From Micromonospora sp. NBC_01813 (GTDB lineage: Bacteria > Actinomycetota > Actinomycetes > Mycobacteriales > Micromonosporaceae), in assembly GCF_035917335.1 (NCBI RefSeq), contig NZ_CP109067.1:6447001-6511000 (forward strand): DNA of 64,000 bases, in the 5' to 3' direction. The notes under the pieces were generated by a model that saw nothing but the letters and a program-made list of their open reading frames with translations, was not told the origin of the DNA and made no database searches. A program made the translations under genes and the position numbers. This document shows positions 18,247 through 28,790 of this stretch, piece after piece (the stretch's first letter is position 1; each line of letters begins with the position of its first letter).

Positions 18247-19023
18247 TCAAGGTTGGTCGGCGATCAGCAGTTCGACGCCGTGGCCGGCGAGGGTGTCACG
18301 GGCGGTCGCAGGCAGCGCCGCGTCGCAGACCAGCACCTGGGCCTCGGACAGCTCGGCCATCGACGAGATGCCGACGGTGCCCCATTTGGTGTGGTCGGCG
18401 AGGACCACCAGGCGGCCGGCCGCCGAGATCAGCGCCCGGTTGGTGTCCGACTCCATCAGGTTCGGCGTGGTGTAGCCGGTCCGTTCGCTCATCCCGTGTA
18501 CGCCGAGGAAGAGCAGGTCGACGTGCAGGCTGCGGACGGCGGCCACGGCCACCGGCCCGACCAGCGCGTCCGACGGGGTGCGTACCCCGCCGGTCAGGAT
18601 GACGGTCTGGTCACCGCGACCGTCGCGGTAGAAGACGTCGGCGGCCGGGATCGAGTTGGTCACCACGGTCAGCCCGGCGACGTCGACCAGGTGGCGGGCG
18701 AGTTCCACCGTGGTGGTGCCGGCGGACAGGGCCACCGCGCCGCCGGGGGAGACGAGTTCGGCGGCGCGGGCGGCGATCGCCACCTTCTCGGCCCGCTGCA
18801 GCGCGGACTTCGCTGCGAAGCCGGGCTCGTCGGTGGCCCCGGAGTCGACCAGCGTGGCCCCGCCGTGCACCTTGGCGAGCAGTCCGCGGTCGGCCAGGAT
18901 GTCGAGGTCGCGGCGGACCGTCATGTCGGAGACCCCGAACTGTGCGGCCAGTTCGCTGACCCGGACCCCGCCGGTGGCCCGAACCCGGTCCAGGATCGCG
19001 GCCTGGCGCTGCGGTGCCAGCAT
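18247..19023 (-). CDS. DeoR-family transcriptional regulator
   Basis: 258 residues. The N-terminal winged HTH (AAILDRVRATGGVRVSELAAQFGVSDMTVRRDLDIL) is the DeoR signature. A sugar-phosphate-sensing domain of the DeoRC type follows, with GGVRTPSDALVGPVA and LFLGVHGMS. These regulators usually repress the sugar operon they precede, and sense a phosphorylated sugar; here galT is directly downstream, so galactose-1-phosphate or a related metabolite is a plausible but unproved effector. ATG at 19023. Confidence 0.92.
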   Translation of the reverse strand: MLAPQRQAAILDRVRATGGVRVSELAAQFGVSDMTVRRDLDILADRGLLAKVHGGATLVDSGATDEPGFAAKSALQRAEKVAIAARAAELVSPGGAVALSAGTTTVELARHLVDVAGLTVVTNSIPAADVFYRDGRGDQTVILTGGVRTPSDALVGPVAVAAVRSLHVDLLFLGVHGMSERTGYTTPNLMESDTNRALISAAGRLVVLADHTKWGTVGISSMAELSEAQVLVCDAALPATARDTLAGHGVELLIADQP

Positions 19024-19113
19024 CAGCGTCCACCCCCACCTGCTCGCACCTAATCAAACAGATCCGAACACTATCGCGCAGGGTCGGTCCAGTGGAAGCC
19101 CACTAGTCGCAGG

Positions 19114-19302
19114 TCACCAGGTGGTGGCGTCCGGGTGCGGCGGCATCCGCCGGCGGGCGACGGTCGGCGACGCGGCGTCCGCCCGGTTCGCCGACCCGGC
19201 CGGCGGCTGGTCGGTAGCCGGCTGATCGTCAGCCGCGCGGTGGTCGTCGGGTCCGGTCGTCGGCGGTACGGGCTGCTGCGGCGCGGACCGATCGAGGGTC
19301 AC
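19114..19302 (-). CDS. 62-residue hydrophilic ORF coupled to sulfotransferase
   Basis: Small gene not recognised. The GTG start overlaps the sulfotransferase stop in GTGA, and a strong GAAGGAG lies five bases upstream inside the end of that gene, the layout of translational coupling. The product is Pro/Ala/Asp/Gln/Thr-rich with no hydrophobic segment and no Cys or Tyr; it ends RRRMPPHPDATTW. It could be a regulatory or substrate peptide of the sulfation cassette, or a fortuitous open frame in GC-rich DNA. The start geometry is the main support. The 90 bases between its stop and the DeoR gene hold no visible terminator. Confidence 0.45.
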   Translation of the reverse strand: MTLDRSAPQQPVPPTTGPDDHRAADDQPATDQPPAGSANRADAASPTVARRRMPPHPDATTW

Positions 19303-20258
19303 GGGGTCTCCTTCTCGGGGGTGGTGGTGCGCCAGACCGGCGGACGGCCGAGCCAGCGGGCGAGTTGCGCGTCGTGCGGGACGAAATGGTCGGACAACTC
19401 CCGGCGGGTACGGGCACCGAGCGGCTCGACCGGCGCGAACCCGACCGGAACCCCGGCCGGCGCGAACCCGGTCGGCGCGAACCCGCCGGGCAGATCCAGC
19501 GGGGTCGGTGGCGTCGTGTCCAGCAGCGGCAGCCCGAGGAACTCGAGCACCTCGGCGTACACCTCGGTCGGTGTCGCCCACAGCCGCTCCGCCTCCACCA
19601 CATGGATCCGCCCCCGGCCGACCTGACCGGCCAGCCGGTCCAGGTAGTCGGCGTACTCACCCCGCTGCCGGTACGCGTGGTGCTGGTGGGCGAAGCTGCG
19701 GTACCCGGCGTCCACCCCGAGCCGCTCCTCCTGGCCGCGTAGCCGCGCCGACTCCAGCGCCAACGCGCGGGCGAACGACGGCTCCGGTTCGTGCCCGGCG
19801 GCCCGCTCGACCCGAAAGTGCGACCAGGCCCGGGCGGCCGGGTCCCGGACCAGCACCAGCAACCGGACGTCGGGCAGATCCCGGGCGATCCGGACCGCCG
19901 CGTACGGGTGGTACAGGTAGTACGGGCTGGTCTCGAAGGCGCTGGCGGTGCCGCCATGGCGTCGCTGCAGCCGTCGGGCGGTGCGCTGACGCGGGAAATG
20001 CCCCCGGTACCAGTCGATGCCGCGCTCGTACGAGACGTCGAAGAAGCTCACCCCGTCCCGTCGCGCGGCCCGCAACACCAGCGGATGCGCGGCGAGCATC
20101 CGGTGCAGCCCGGCGGTCCCGCACCGGTGGCCGCCGCAGATCAGGAACGACGGCAACACCCGGCCCGGCGCGGTCAGTTGGCTGTACGACCAGGTTCGGG
20201 CGTGCGCGATCCGGCGTAGTTGGCGCAGTGGTTGCGGGATCCGGCTGCGAAGCGGCAT
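19299..20258 (-). CDS. PAPS-dependent sulfotransferase
   Basis: Transfers sulfonate from PAPS to a hydroxyl or amine acceptor; 319 residues. The 5'-phosphosulfate loop reads FLICGGHRCGTAGL near residues 39-52 (the family is GxxKxGTT, so Lys is replaced by Arg and the second Thr by Ala). The 3'-phosphate loop is VRDPAARAWSHF. ATG at 20258 has GGAAGGAG upstream; an upstream start at 20312 lacks one. The C-terminal third contains the repetitive GFAPTGFAPAGVPVGFAP. It lies 120 bases downstream of the PAPS-forming fusion and is followed by an overlapping small ORF. The acceptor is unknown. Confidence 0.85.
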   Translation of the reverse strand: MPLRSRIPQPLRQLRRIAHARTWSYSQLTAPGRVLPSFLICGGHRCGTAGLHRMLAAHPLVLRAARRDGVSFFDVSYERGIDWYRGHFPRQRTARRLQRRHGGTASAFETSPYYLYHPYAAVRIARDLPDVRLLVLVRDPAARAWSHFRVERAAGHEPEPSFARALALESARLRGQEERLGVDAGYRSFAHQHHAYRQRGEYADYLDRLAGQVGRGRIHVVEAERLWATPTEVYAEVLEFLGLPLLDTTPPTPLDLPGGFAPTGFAPAGVPVGFAPVEPLGARTRRELSDHFVPHDAQLARWLGRPPVWRTTTPEKETP

Positions 20259-20378
20259 CCGCTTCTCCTTCCACGCGGTGCGGGAAACACCCTCGTGGAG
20301 GTAAACGGGCAATCGGGTGGTAGCGGACTGGCCGGCCAGCGACTTCCCGTCATCTGGAAATCGCCGGTCAGCTGGTGG

Positions 20379-21908
20379 TCAGGCCGGCTGCAGGCGTGGT
20401 TCCACCCAGCCGGTCTCGGTCAGATGGTGCAGCACCGCCTGCACCCCCGCCTCGATGGTCGTTTCGGTGGTGTCCAGCACCAGATCGGCGTCGGTCGGAT
20501 CCTCGTACGGGTCGTCGATGCCGGTCATCCCGGTCAACTGGCCGGCCCGGGCCTTCGCGTACAACCCCTTGCGGTCGCGGGCCTCGCAGACCTGCAACGG
20601 AGTCGCCACCCACACCAGCAGGAAGCCGGCACCAGCGTCGCGGGCCATCTGCCGGGCCGCCGCCCGGGCCTGCTCGTACGGCGCGATCGGGCAGCAGATC
20701 GCCACCCCCTGGTGACGGCCGATCTCGGACGCCACCCAACCGATCCGGCGTACGTTGCGATCCCGGTCCGCCTTGGAGAACGTCAGACCGGCCGACAACT
20801 CGCGGCGGACCACGTCACCGTCGAGCAGGGTGATGGTCCGGTCGCCGCTCTCCCGCAGCGCGTCCGCCACCCCCCGGGCGATCGTCGACTTGCCGGACCC
20901 GGACAGCCCGGTGAAGAACACCACCAGGCCACGGTGCCGGCGCGGCGGCCGTGCCCGGGCCAACTCGCGGGCCACCGCCGGGGGAGTGTGCCACTCCGGC
21001 AGCGGGAAGCCCCGGTCGAGCAGGTCGTCGATCTCCTCCTGGCTCAACGCCAACCGCCGGTTGCGCGGCGGAATGTCCTCCCGCCAGCGCCACTGACCAT
21101 CCCGATTGTCGTAGGCCAGCTCGCGGGGCACCAGCACCCGGGGTCCGCCGCCGGAGAGCATCTCGCCGGTGGAGAGCAGATGGGTCACGCCGTACGCGGC
21201 CGCCACCTTGGCCCGCAGCAGCGCGTCGCGGATCTCGTCGCCGCGGCGGATCAGCGGCACCGCCACCAACGTCGCCGGAGGCATCCGGTCGCGGGCAGCG
21301 AAGACCGTCCGGACCAGCACCTCCGGTGGCAGCCCGCTGATCCCGCTGTCGGCGATCGGGATCAGGATCAGCAGGTGCGCGGCGAGCGTACGGGCCGCGT
21401 GCGCGATCTGGGCCAACTGCGGGCGGTGCAACGGACGGTCGGCGATCACCCCGAGGACCCGCCCCGGCGGCAGCAGCGCCCGTACCTCCTCGGGGTTGCG
21501 GCGTAGCCGCTGGAACGGCCCCTGCTGGCCGTCGCCGAGCCGGCGCACCCGACCGCCGACGGCGGAGAAACCGTCCCGGCTCGGCCAGGCGTCGACGACG
21601 TCCACCGCGGCCACCGGGGCGCCCTCAAGGTCGGTCAGCACCAGCATCCGCAGCAGCGGGTTCGTCAGGTCCAGCCCGGCGATCAGACTGGCCGGCACCT
21701 CCAGGGTGACCGACACCGGCCAGGCGGTGCCGTCGGCCAGCCGGCCCCGGCTGCGCAGCGAGGTCAGGTCCGCGCGAGTGTGGAATCCGCCCAGCGGCGC
21801 GTAGGCGCCGGACAGGATCAGCTCAAGGTCGGCAAGCTCGAACGGCCGCGGCGTGTACGCCGGCGCGTCCCGCAGCACATCGTCAGGCAGCACCCAGCCG
21901 TCGGTCAT
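20379..21908 (-). CDS. ATP-sulfurylase-like / adenylylsulfate kinase fusion
   Basis: 509 residues, two domains. Residues ~1-310 follow the ATP sulfurylase fold (FELADLELILSGAYAPLGGF). The catalytic QxRNPxHxxH motif, however, reads IADRPLHRPQ, and the GRDHAG motif is replaced by STGEML, so sulfate adenylylation is probably lost. Residues ~330-509 are an intact APS kinase: P-loop GLSGSGKST, DGDVVRREL, FSKADRDRNVRRIGWVA and the ADLVLDT end. It therefore most likely phosphorylates APS to PAPS for the downstream sulfotransferase, with APS made elsewhere (for example by CysDN). ATG at 21908 follows GGGGGTGTG; a longer upstream frame is unsupported. Confidence 0.9.
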   Translation of the reverse strand: MTDGWVLPDDVLRDAPAYTPRPFELADLELILSGAYAPLGGFHTRADLTSLRSRGRLADGTAWPVSVTLEVPASLIAGLDLTNPLLRMLVLTDLEGAPVAAVDVVDAWPSRDGFSAVGGRVRRLGDGQQGPFQRLRRNPEEVRALLPPGRVLGVIADRPLHRPQLAQIAHAARTLAAHLLILIPIADSGISGLPPEVLVRTVFAARDRMPPATLVAVPLIRRGDEIRDALLRAKVAAAYGVTHLLSTGEMLSGGGPRVLVPRELAYDNRDGQWRWREDIPPRNRRLALSQEEIDDLLDRGFPLPEWHTPPAVARELARARPPRRHRGLVVFFTGLSGSGKSTIARGVADALRESGDRTITLLDGDVVRRELSAGLTFSKADRDRNVRRIGWVASEIGRHQGVAICCPIAPYEQARAAARQMARDAGAGFLLVWVATPLQVCEARDRKGLYAKARAGQLTGMTGIDDPYEDPTDADLVLDTTETTIEAGVQAVLHHLTETGWVEPRLQPA

Positions 21909-22158
21909 CACACCCCCAAGGATCGGTTCACAGTTTCGCAGCCGACCGGCCGTGGGTCGAGACTGGCACGGCGAGTCTGTGGCCATAGCGTGATGTCGCG
22001 GCCGCGCTACGCCAGGAGACCAGGATGATCATCCACCGATATCGGGCACCGACGGGGGACGTAGCGAACCCCTAGTGGTGGGGACCTGACCAGGCCTCAG
22101 GGAACGTCCAGGGGGAAACCCCATCCCACGAGGTGCCCGGAGTTCCTACGCTGACACG

Positions 22159-23088
22159 GTGAATCTCATCCGAACCGATGCGCTGACGAAGACGTACGGC
22201 GGGCGGGTGACGGCCCTGGCCGACCTGACCGTCGAGGTCCAGCCCGGCATCGTCGGCCTGGTCGGCGCCAACGGCGCCGGCAAGTCGACCCTGATCAAGA
22301 TCCTGCTCGGGCTGCTCGCGCCGACCAGCGGTCAGGCCCGGGTGCTCGATCTGGACCCCACCACCGACGCCGACGCGGTCCGCGCCCGGGTCGGCTACAT
22401 GCCGGAGAACGACTGCCTGCCACCGGACCTGAGCGCCGCCGAGTTCGTCACCCACCTGGGGCGGATCAGCGGGCTGCCGCGCGCCGCCGCCCGGGAACGG
22501 GCCTCCGAGGCGCTACGCCACGTCGGGCTCTACGAGGAGCGCTACCGGCAGATCGGCGGCTACTCCACCGGCATGAAGCAGCGGGTCAAGCTGGCCCAGG
22601 CACTGGTGCACGACCCGGACCTGCTGCTGCTGGACGAGCCGACCAACGGACTCGACCCGGCCGGCCGCGACGCGATGCTGGCGCTGATCCACCGCATCGG
22701 TGCCGAGTTCGGCATCTCGGTGGTGGTCTGCTCCCACCTGCTCGGTGAGGTGGAGCGGATCTGCGACTCGCTGATCGCCATCGAGGGCGGCCGGCTGCTG
22801 CGCTCGGCGCAGCTCTCCGACATGACCACCGTCAGCGACGTGCTCGCCGTCGAGGTCAGCGAAGGCACCGAGGCGCTCGCCGCCCGACTCGCCGCCGAGG
22901 ACCTGCCGGTCACCAGGGAAGGACAACTGCTGCTGGTGCCGGTGGCCGCCGACGGCGGCACCGACGTGCACGACCGGATCCTCACCGCGGTCGTCGAACT
23001 CGACCTGCCGCTGCACCGGCTCGACCAGCGCCGGCACCGGGTCGCCGAACTCTTCGCCACCACGGAGGACACCCGTGCCAACGTCTGA
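22159..23088 (+). CDS. ABC transporter ATP-binding protein
   Basis: 309 residues. Walker A GANGAGKST at ~39-47, signature STGMKQRVKLAQAL, Walker B LLLLDEPTNGLD and the H-loop SHLL are all present. The C-terminal ~90 residues (VLAVEVSEGTEALAARLAAEDL) form the regulatory extension of DRA/CcmA-type exporters. GTG start. The next gene begins inside its last five codons, and four genes follow in line as two ATPase-permease pairs, so it probably energises an ABC-2 exporter of unknown substrate. Confidence 0.93.
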   Translation: MNLIRTDALTKTYGGRVTALADLTVEVQPGIVGLVGANGAGKSTLIKILLGLLAPTSGQARVLDLDPTTDADAVRARVGYMPENDCLPPDLSAAEFVTHLGRISGLPRAAARERASEALRHVGLYEERYRQIGGYSTGMKQRVKLAQALVHDPDLLLLDEPTNGLDPAGRDAMLALIHRIGAEFGISVVVCSHLLGEVERICDSLIAIEGGRLLRSAQLSDMTTVSDVLAVEVSEGTEALAARLAAEDLPVTREGQLLLVPVAADGGTDVHDRILTAVVELDLPLHRLDQRRHRVAELFATTEDTRANV

Positions 23089-24009
23089 TCAGCTCACCGC
23101 CGCCGCCAGCGCGGCCCCGGCCAGGTCCCAGGCCCCGGCCGGCGTCATCCACGACATCGGCTACCAGCGGTACGCCGGGACCCGGCTCGGCCGCCGGCAC
23201 GTCGTCGGCGCGTTGTACGCGCACAGCCTGCGTGCCGCCTTCGGGCTGGGCCGCAGCGCCAAGGCCAAGATCTTCCCCTGGTTCATCGTCGCCATCGTGG
23301 TGGCGGTCGCCGCCGGTCTGGTCGCCATCCGCGCCCAACTGGGCGAGGTGATCCTGCACTACGCGCAGTTCGCCGACGCGATGAGCTGGCTGGTGATCTT
23401 CTTCGTCGCGGTGGTCGCCCCGGAGTTGGTCTCCCGCGACCTGGGCAGCGGCGTACTGCCGCTGTACTTCTCCCGACCGCTACGGATCGCCGACTACCCG
23501 CTGGCCAAGTTCGCCGCGCTCGCCACCGCCGTGTTCATACTGCTCGGCGTCCCGCAGCTGGTGATGTTCCTCGGCGGCGCGTTCACCACCGAAACTGGCT
23601 GGTCCGGGGTGTGGAACGAAGTCACCGACCTGGCGCCCGGCCTGGTGTACGCCCTGCTGTGGGCCGCCGTGTTCAGCGCCATCGGGCTGACGGTCGCCTC
23701 GGTCACCGGCAAGCGGGCCTTCGCCGCCGGTGGAATCGTCGCCGTTTTCCTGATGACCACCCCGATCGTCGGGGTGCTATCGGTGCTGCCGTCGGTCACC
23801 GCCAACGAGCTCGCCGGCCTGGCCGCCCCGTCCAGCCTGGTGCAGGGCACCGGCCTGTGGCTGTTCCGCGACGCGCTGATCACCGGTCCCGAGGACCTCG
23901 GTGGGATCGGCATCGGCGGCTTCGGCCCGGTGTACGGCCTGGTCACCGTCGCGTTGATCGCCGGCTGTGTCGTAGCCCTGCTCGCCCGCTACCGGAAGGC
24001 GGCCCGTCG

Positions 24010-24013
<4 letters not shown>
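23075..24013 (+). CDS. ABC-2 type permease
   Basis: 312 residues. A soluble N-terminus with GYQRYAGTRLGRRHVVGALYAHSLRAAFGLGRSAK precedes six predicted membrane segments, from FIVAIVVAVAAGLVAI to LVTVALIAGCVVALLARY. Between segments 2 and 3 lie DLGSGVLPLYFSRPL and YPLAKFAAL, the cytoplasmic coupling region typical of ABC-2 permeases. The GTG start at 23075 has GGAGG six bases upstream and overlaps the ATPase gene by 14 bases; its stop overlaps the next start in ATGA. Confidence 0.92.
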
Positions 24014-25002
<989 letters not shown>

Positions 25003-25007
25003 CCGCC

Positions 25008-25721
25008 GTGAACTCGACCATCATGTGGATCACCGCGCGCGGGCTGTTCGGCCGCCGCCGGTTCCTGCTCCTGCTGCCGCTACCGGCGCTGGTGATCGTG
25101 CTCGCGGTGCTGTGCCGGTCCCTCGGGGTCGCCCCGAGCAACTGGGCACAGCCGGTGCTGATCGCGCTGGGCTTGGCCGTCGTGCTACCCGTCGTCGCAC
25201 TGATCGTCGGCACCGGCGTGCTCGGCTCGGAGATCGACGACGGCACCATCGTGCACGTGCTGAGTAAGCCGCTGCCGCGCTGGCAGATCGTGCTACCGAA
25301 GCTGGTCGTCGCCGTCGGCGTCACCGCGCTCACCGTCGCGGTGCCGCTCTACGTGGCCGGAGTGCTCGCCGAGTCGGTCCGGCTCGGCCTGGCCCTGGCC
25401 GCCGCGAGCGCCCTGGGCGCGCTGGCGTACTCGGCGTTCTTCGTGGCGTTGAGCCTGGTCACCCGCAGGCCGGTGCTACTCGGCCTGGTCTACGTACTGG
25501 TCTGGGAAGGGCTGCTGGGCAACTTCGTCTCCGGCACCCGGGTGCTCTCCATCCAGCAGTACGTGATCACCTTCGCCGACCAGATCGCCGCCACCCCGCT
25601 CTTCGACGGCCAGGTGTCGGTCACCGTCTCGGCGATCATGACCGCGGTGATCGCGGTCGCCTTCACCCTGCTCGCCATCGACCGGCTGCGTTCGTTCAGC
25701 GTGGCCGGCGAGACCAGCTGA
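25008..25721 (+). CDS. ABC-2 type permease
   Basis: 237 residues, six predicted membrane segments starting RRFLLLLPLPALVIVLAVL and ending AVIAVAFTLLAI. EIDDGTIVHVLSKPLPRWQIVLPKL is the conserved cytoplasmic loop of ABC-2 permeases (substrate-independent). GTG start six bases after the second ATPase gene. It closes the exporter operon; a bidirectional terminator follows at 25747. Confidence 0.9.
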   Translation: MNSTIMWITARGLFGRRRFLLLLPLPALVIVLAVLCRSLGVAPSNWAQPVLIALGLAVVLPVVALIVGTGVLGSEIDDGTIVHVLSKPLPRWQIVLPKLVVAVGVTALTVAVPLYVAGVLAESVRLGLALAAASALGALAYSAFFVALSLVTRRPVLLGLVYVLVWEGLLGNFVSGTRVLSIQQYVITFADQIAATPLFDGQVSVTVSAIMTAVIAVAFTLLAIDRLRSFSVAGETS

Positions 25722-25746
25722 ACCACACACGGCCCGGGGGGTGCCC

Positions 25747-25784
25747 GCGCCGGCCGACCAGTCTCCCCACTGGTCGGCCGGCGC
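25747..25784. terminator. Bidirectional terminator between ABC operon and ppc
   Basis: GCGCCGGCCGACCAGT and ACTGGTCGGCCGGCGC form a perfect 16-bp stem with the loop CTCCCC between two convergent stop codons. Confidence 0.85.
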
Positions 25785-25810
25785 GGTCGGGCAGTAGCCC
25801 GGCAGCTGGT

Positions 25811-28666
25811 TCAGCCCGTGTTGCGCATGCCAGCGGCGATGCCGTTGACCGTGGTCAGCAACGCCCGCTCCAGCGCGGTGTTGTCACCCGGTGCCCGGCG
25901 CGCCCCCGGCGCGGTGGCCACCGTCCGCGTCGCCGCCCCCGACTCGCGGTACTGCCGCAGCAGCGCCACCTGCAGGTGGTGCAGCGGCTCCAGGTACGTG
26001 TCCCGCACCGCCAGGGTGCGCTGCAGGACGTTGTTGTTCTGCAGCAGGCTCGACGACCCGGTGATCGCCAGCACCTCGCGTACCGTCCGCTCGTACTCCT
26101 CGGTGATCTTGTCGAAGATCGGCTGCAGCGGACCCGGCACCAGCGTCTCGACGTAGCGCCGCGCGATGCCCAGATCGGTCTTGGTCAGCATCATCTCGAC
26201 GTTCGACAGGAACGTACGGAAGAAGTGCCACTGGTCGAACATCTCGCCGAGCACGTCGGACAGGCCGGCCTCGCGCGCGGCCGCCAGCCCGGAGCCGACG
26301 CCGAACCAGCCGGGCACGATCTGCCGCGACTGGGTCCAGCCGAACACCCACGGAATCGCCCGCAGCCCGCCCAGACCGGCGTCGGTGTTCGGCCGCTTCG
26401 CCGGCCGGGAGCCGATGTTGAGCGCGCCCAGCAGCTCCGTCGGAGTCGCCGCCCAGAAGTACGCCGGCAGGTCCGGGTCCTCGACCAGCGAGCGGTAGCA
26501 GCCGAACGCCGAGTCGGAGACGACGTCCATCGCCGCGTCCCAGTCCTCCAGCAGCTCCAGCGGCTGGCGCGGCTCGGTGTGCAGCAGCGTCGCCTGCAGC
26601 ACCGCCGCGACCGTCAGCTCCAGGTTCTCCCGGGCCAGGGCGGGGATCGTGTACTTGTCGGAGATGACCTCACCCTGCTCGGTCACCTTGATCGCGCCGT
26701 CCAGGGTGCCGTACGGCTGGGCCAGGATCGCCTCGTGGGTCGGCCCGCCGCCACGACCGACGGTGCCGCCACGACCGTGGAACAGCCGCAACCGGACGCC
26801 GTGCCGGGCCGCCACGTCCCGCAGCGCCCGCTGCGCCTTGTGGATCCGCCACTGGCTGGTGGTGATGCCGGCCTCCTTGTTGGAGTCGGAGTAGCCCAGC
26901 ATCACCTCCTGGACCTCGCCGCGAGCCCGCACGATCGCCCGGTACGCCGGCAGCGACAGCAGCTCGTCCAGCAGGTCACCACCGGAGTCCAGCTCAGCCG
27001 GAGTCTCCAGCAGCGGCACGAAGCCGACCCGGGCCTGCCCGGTGTGCACGTCCACCAGCCCGGCCTCGCGGGCCAGCACCGCCGCCGCCAGCACGTCGTC
27101 GGTGCCGAGCGTCATCGAGATGATGTACGACTCGACGACCTCCGGGCCGAAGCGCTGCTGCGACTCGCGGATGGTGCTGAACACGTTGAACGTCTTGCGG
27201 GCCGACTCGGTCAACGGAGTGTCGATGCTCGACAGCGGGCGCCGGCCGGTCAACTCGTCGGCCAGCAGCTTCGTCCGCTCGGCCCGGGTCAACGTCTTGT
27301 AATCGGTCGCCTCGCCGACGCTGACGTACATCTGGGCCAGCACCGCGTGGTGCGCCTCGGCGTGCTCGCGTACGTCCAGCGTCGCCAGGTGCAGGCCGAA
27401 CGCCGACACCGTCCGGATCGCCGACGCCAGCTTGCCGACTGCGGTCAGCTGCCCCGAGTTGCGGGCCAGCGACGCCCGCATCAGCTCCAGGTCCGACAAC
27501 AACTCACCGGAGCCCAGGTAGTCCCGGCCCGGTACGTGCGCGGTGCCCTGATTGAGCCGCAGCCGGGTGTTGGCCAGCTTCGCCTTCACACACCGGGCCT
27601 TCAGCCGGTACGGCTCCTCCGCGTTGGTCCGCCGGAACCGCTGCGCCACCTCCGGCAGCGCGTCCAGGTCCTTCGCCAGACTGGCGGAAAGATCCAACGA
27701 CACCCCACGCAGCCGGCGGGACACCGACACCTCGCTGATCAGGGCGTCCATCGCCTCGTCGGTGGCCTGGATGCCATGCTCGTGCTGGATCATCAGCACG
27801 TCGCGGGTCACCGCCGGCGTCACGTACGGGTTGCCGTCGCGGTCCCCGCCGATCCAGGTGCCGAAGGTCAGCGGCCGCGACGTCGGTGCCGTCTCCACCC
27901 CCAGCTTGCGCAGCGTGTCGGCGAGGTCGTTGAGCACCTGCGGGGCGGCGTCGGCGTACAGGTCACGCAGGTAGAAGACGGCGTTGCGGGCCTCGTCGGT
28001 CGGATCCGGGCGGTCCAGCCGCAGCTCGTCGGTCTGCCAGAGCAGGTCGAGTAGCTCCGCCAGCCGCCGGCTGCTCGCCGAGGTGTGCTCGCTGGCGCCG
28101 TACAGCACCGCCTCGGTCATCTCGACGTCCAGCTCGTCGGCGACCGCCCGCAGCTTCGACAGGATCGACCGGCGGGCCGCCTCGGTGGGGTGGGCGGTGA
28201 AGACCGGACGCACCGCCAGCCGCCTGGCTGCGGCGGCGAGCTCCTCGGCGGCCACGCCGCGCTCGGAGATCAGCGTCGCCGCCTTGTCCAGCCAGCCGCC
28301 CTGGGTGGCCCGCTGCCGGCGCAGCTCCCTGGCCCGGTGCACCTGCTCGGTGATGTTCGCCAGGTGGAAGTAGGTGGAGAAGGCCCTGGCCAGCTTGGTG
28401 CCGGTGGTCACGTCCATCGCGCCCAGTCGGGCGGCGGCGGCCTCGGCGTCGCTGCGTACCTGGGCCCGGATCTCCTCGACCAGATCGAGCAGCGGCTGGC
28501 CCTCCTGCCGGGCCAGGGTCTGGCCGAGCAGCGTGCCGAGTCGCCGGATGTCTGCCCGCAGCGCCGCATCCGGCCCGTCATGGTCCTGACTGCCACCAGA
28601 GCCGTCGAGCTGCGGGCTGTCGAGTCGTGGGGCGTCGGGCATCGGGTTCGTGGACAGCTCGGTCAC
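25811..28666 (-). CDS. ppc: Phosphoenolpyruvate carboxylase
   Basis: Anaplerotic fixation of bicarbonate onto PEP to give oxaloacetate; 951 residues from the chosen start. [13 protein letters not shown] carries the catalytic His, [18 protein letters not shown] follows, and [10 protein letters not shown] and [16 protein letters not shown] are the PEP-binding signatures. The protein ends MRNTG, the conserved C-terminal pentapeptide end. GTG at 28666 (VTELSTNP) has GAGGAG eight bases upstream and is preferred over the in-frame start at 28711. Confidence 0.96.
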   Translation of the reverse strand: MTELSTNPMPDAPRLDSPQLDGSGGSQDHDGPDAALRADIRRLGTLLGQTLARQEGQPLLDLVEEIRAQVRSDAEAAAARLGAMDVTTGTKLARAFSTYFHLANITEQVHRARELRRQRATQGGWLDKAATLISERGVAAEELAAAARRLAVRPVFTAHPTEAARRSILSKLRAVADELDVEMTEAVLYGASEHTSASSRRLAELLDLLWQTDELRLDRPDPTDEARNAVFYLRDLYADAAPQVLNDLADTLRKLGVETAPTSRPLTFGTWIGGDRDGNPYVTPAVTRDVLMIQHEHGIQATDEAMDALISEVSVSRRLRGVSLDLSASLAKDLDALPEVAQRFRRTNAEEPYRLKARCVKAKLANTRLRLNQGTAHVPGRDYLGSGELLSDLELMRASLARNSGQLTAVGKLASAIRTVSAFGLHLATLDVREHAEAHHAVLAQMYVSVGEATDYKTLTRAERTKLLADELTGRRPLSSIDTPLTESARKTFNVFSTIRESQQRFGPEVVESYIISMTLGTDDVLAAAVLAREAGLVDVHTGQARVGFVPLLETPAELDSGGDLLDELLSLPAYRAIVRARGEVQEVMLGYSDSNKEAGITTSQWRIHKAQRALRDVAARHGVRLRLFHGRGGTVGRGGGPTHEAILAQPYGTLDGAIKVTEQGEVISDKYTIPALARENLELTVAAVLQATLLHTEPRQPLELLEDWDAAMDVVSDSAFGCYRSLVEDPDLPAYFWAATPTELLGALNIGSRPAKRPNTDAGLGGLRAIPWVFGWTQSRQIVPGWFGVGSGLAAAREAGLSDVLGEMFDQWHFFRTFLSNVEMMLTKTDLGIARRYVETLVPGPLQPIFDKITEEYERTVREVLAITGSSSLLQNNNVLQRTLAVRDTYLEPLHHLQVALLRQYRESGAATRTVATAPGARRAPGDNTALERALLTTVNGIAAGMRNTG

Positions 28667-28790
28667 TGGGGCGCTCCTCACGCGAGTACGAGGGACGGCG
28701 CTGTCCGACATCTTTGGATGCTATCGGCGATCGCACCCCGGTCGGGGAAACTGGTGAGTCTTGTCTCAAGACTCGGCGTACCGTGCCGGA

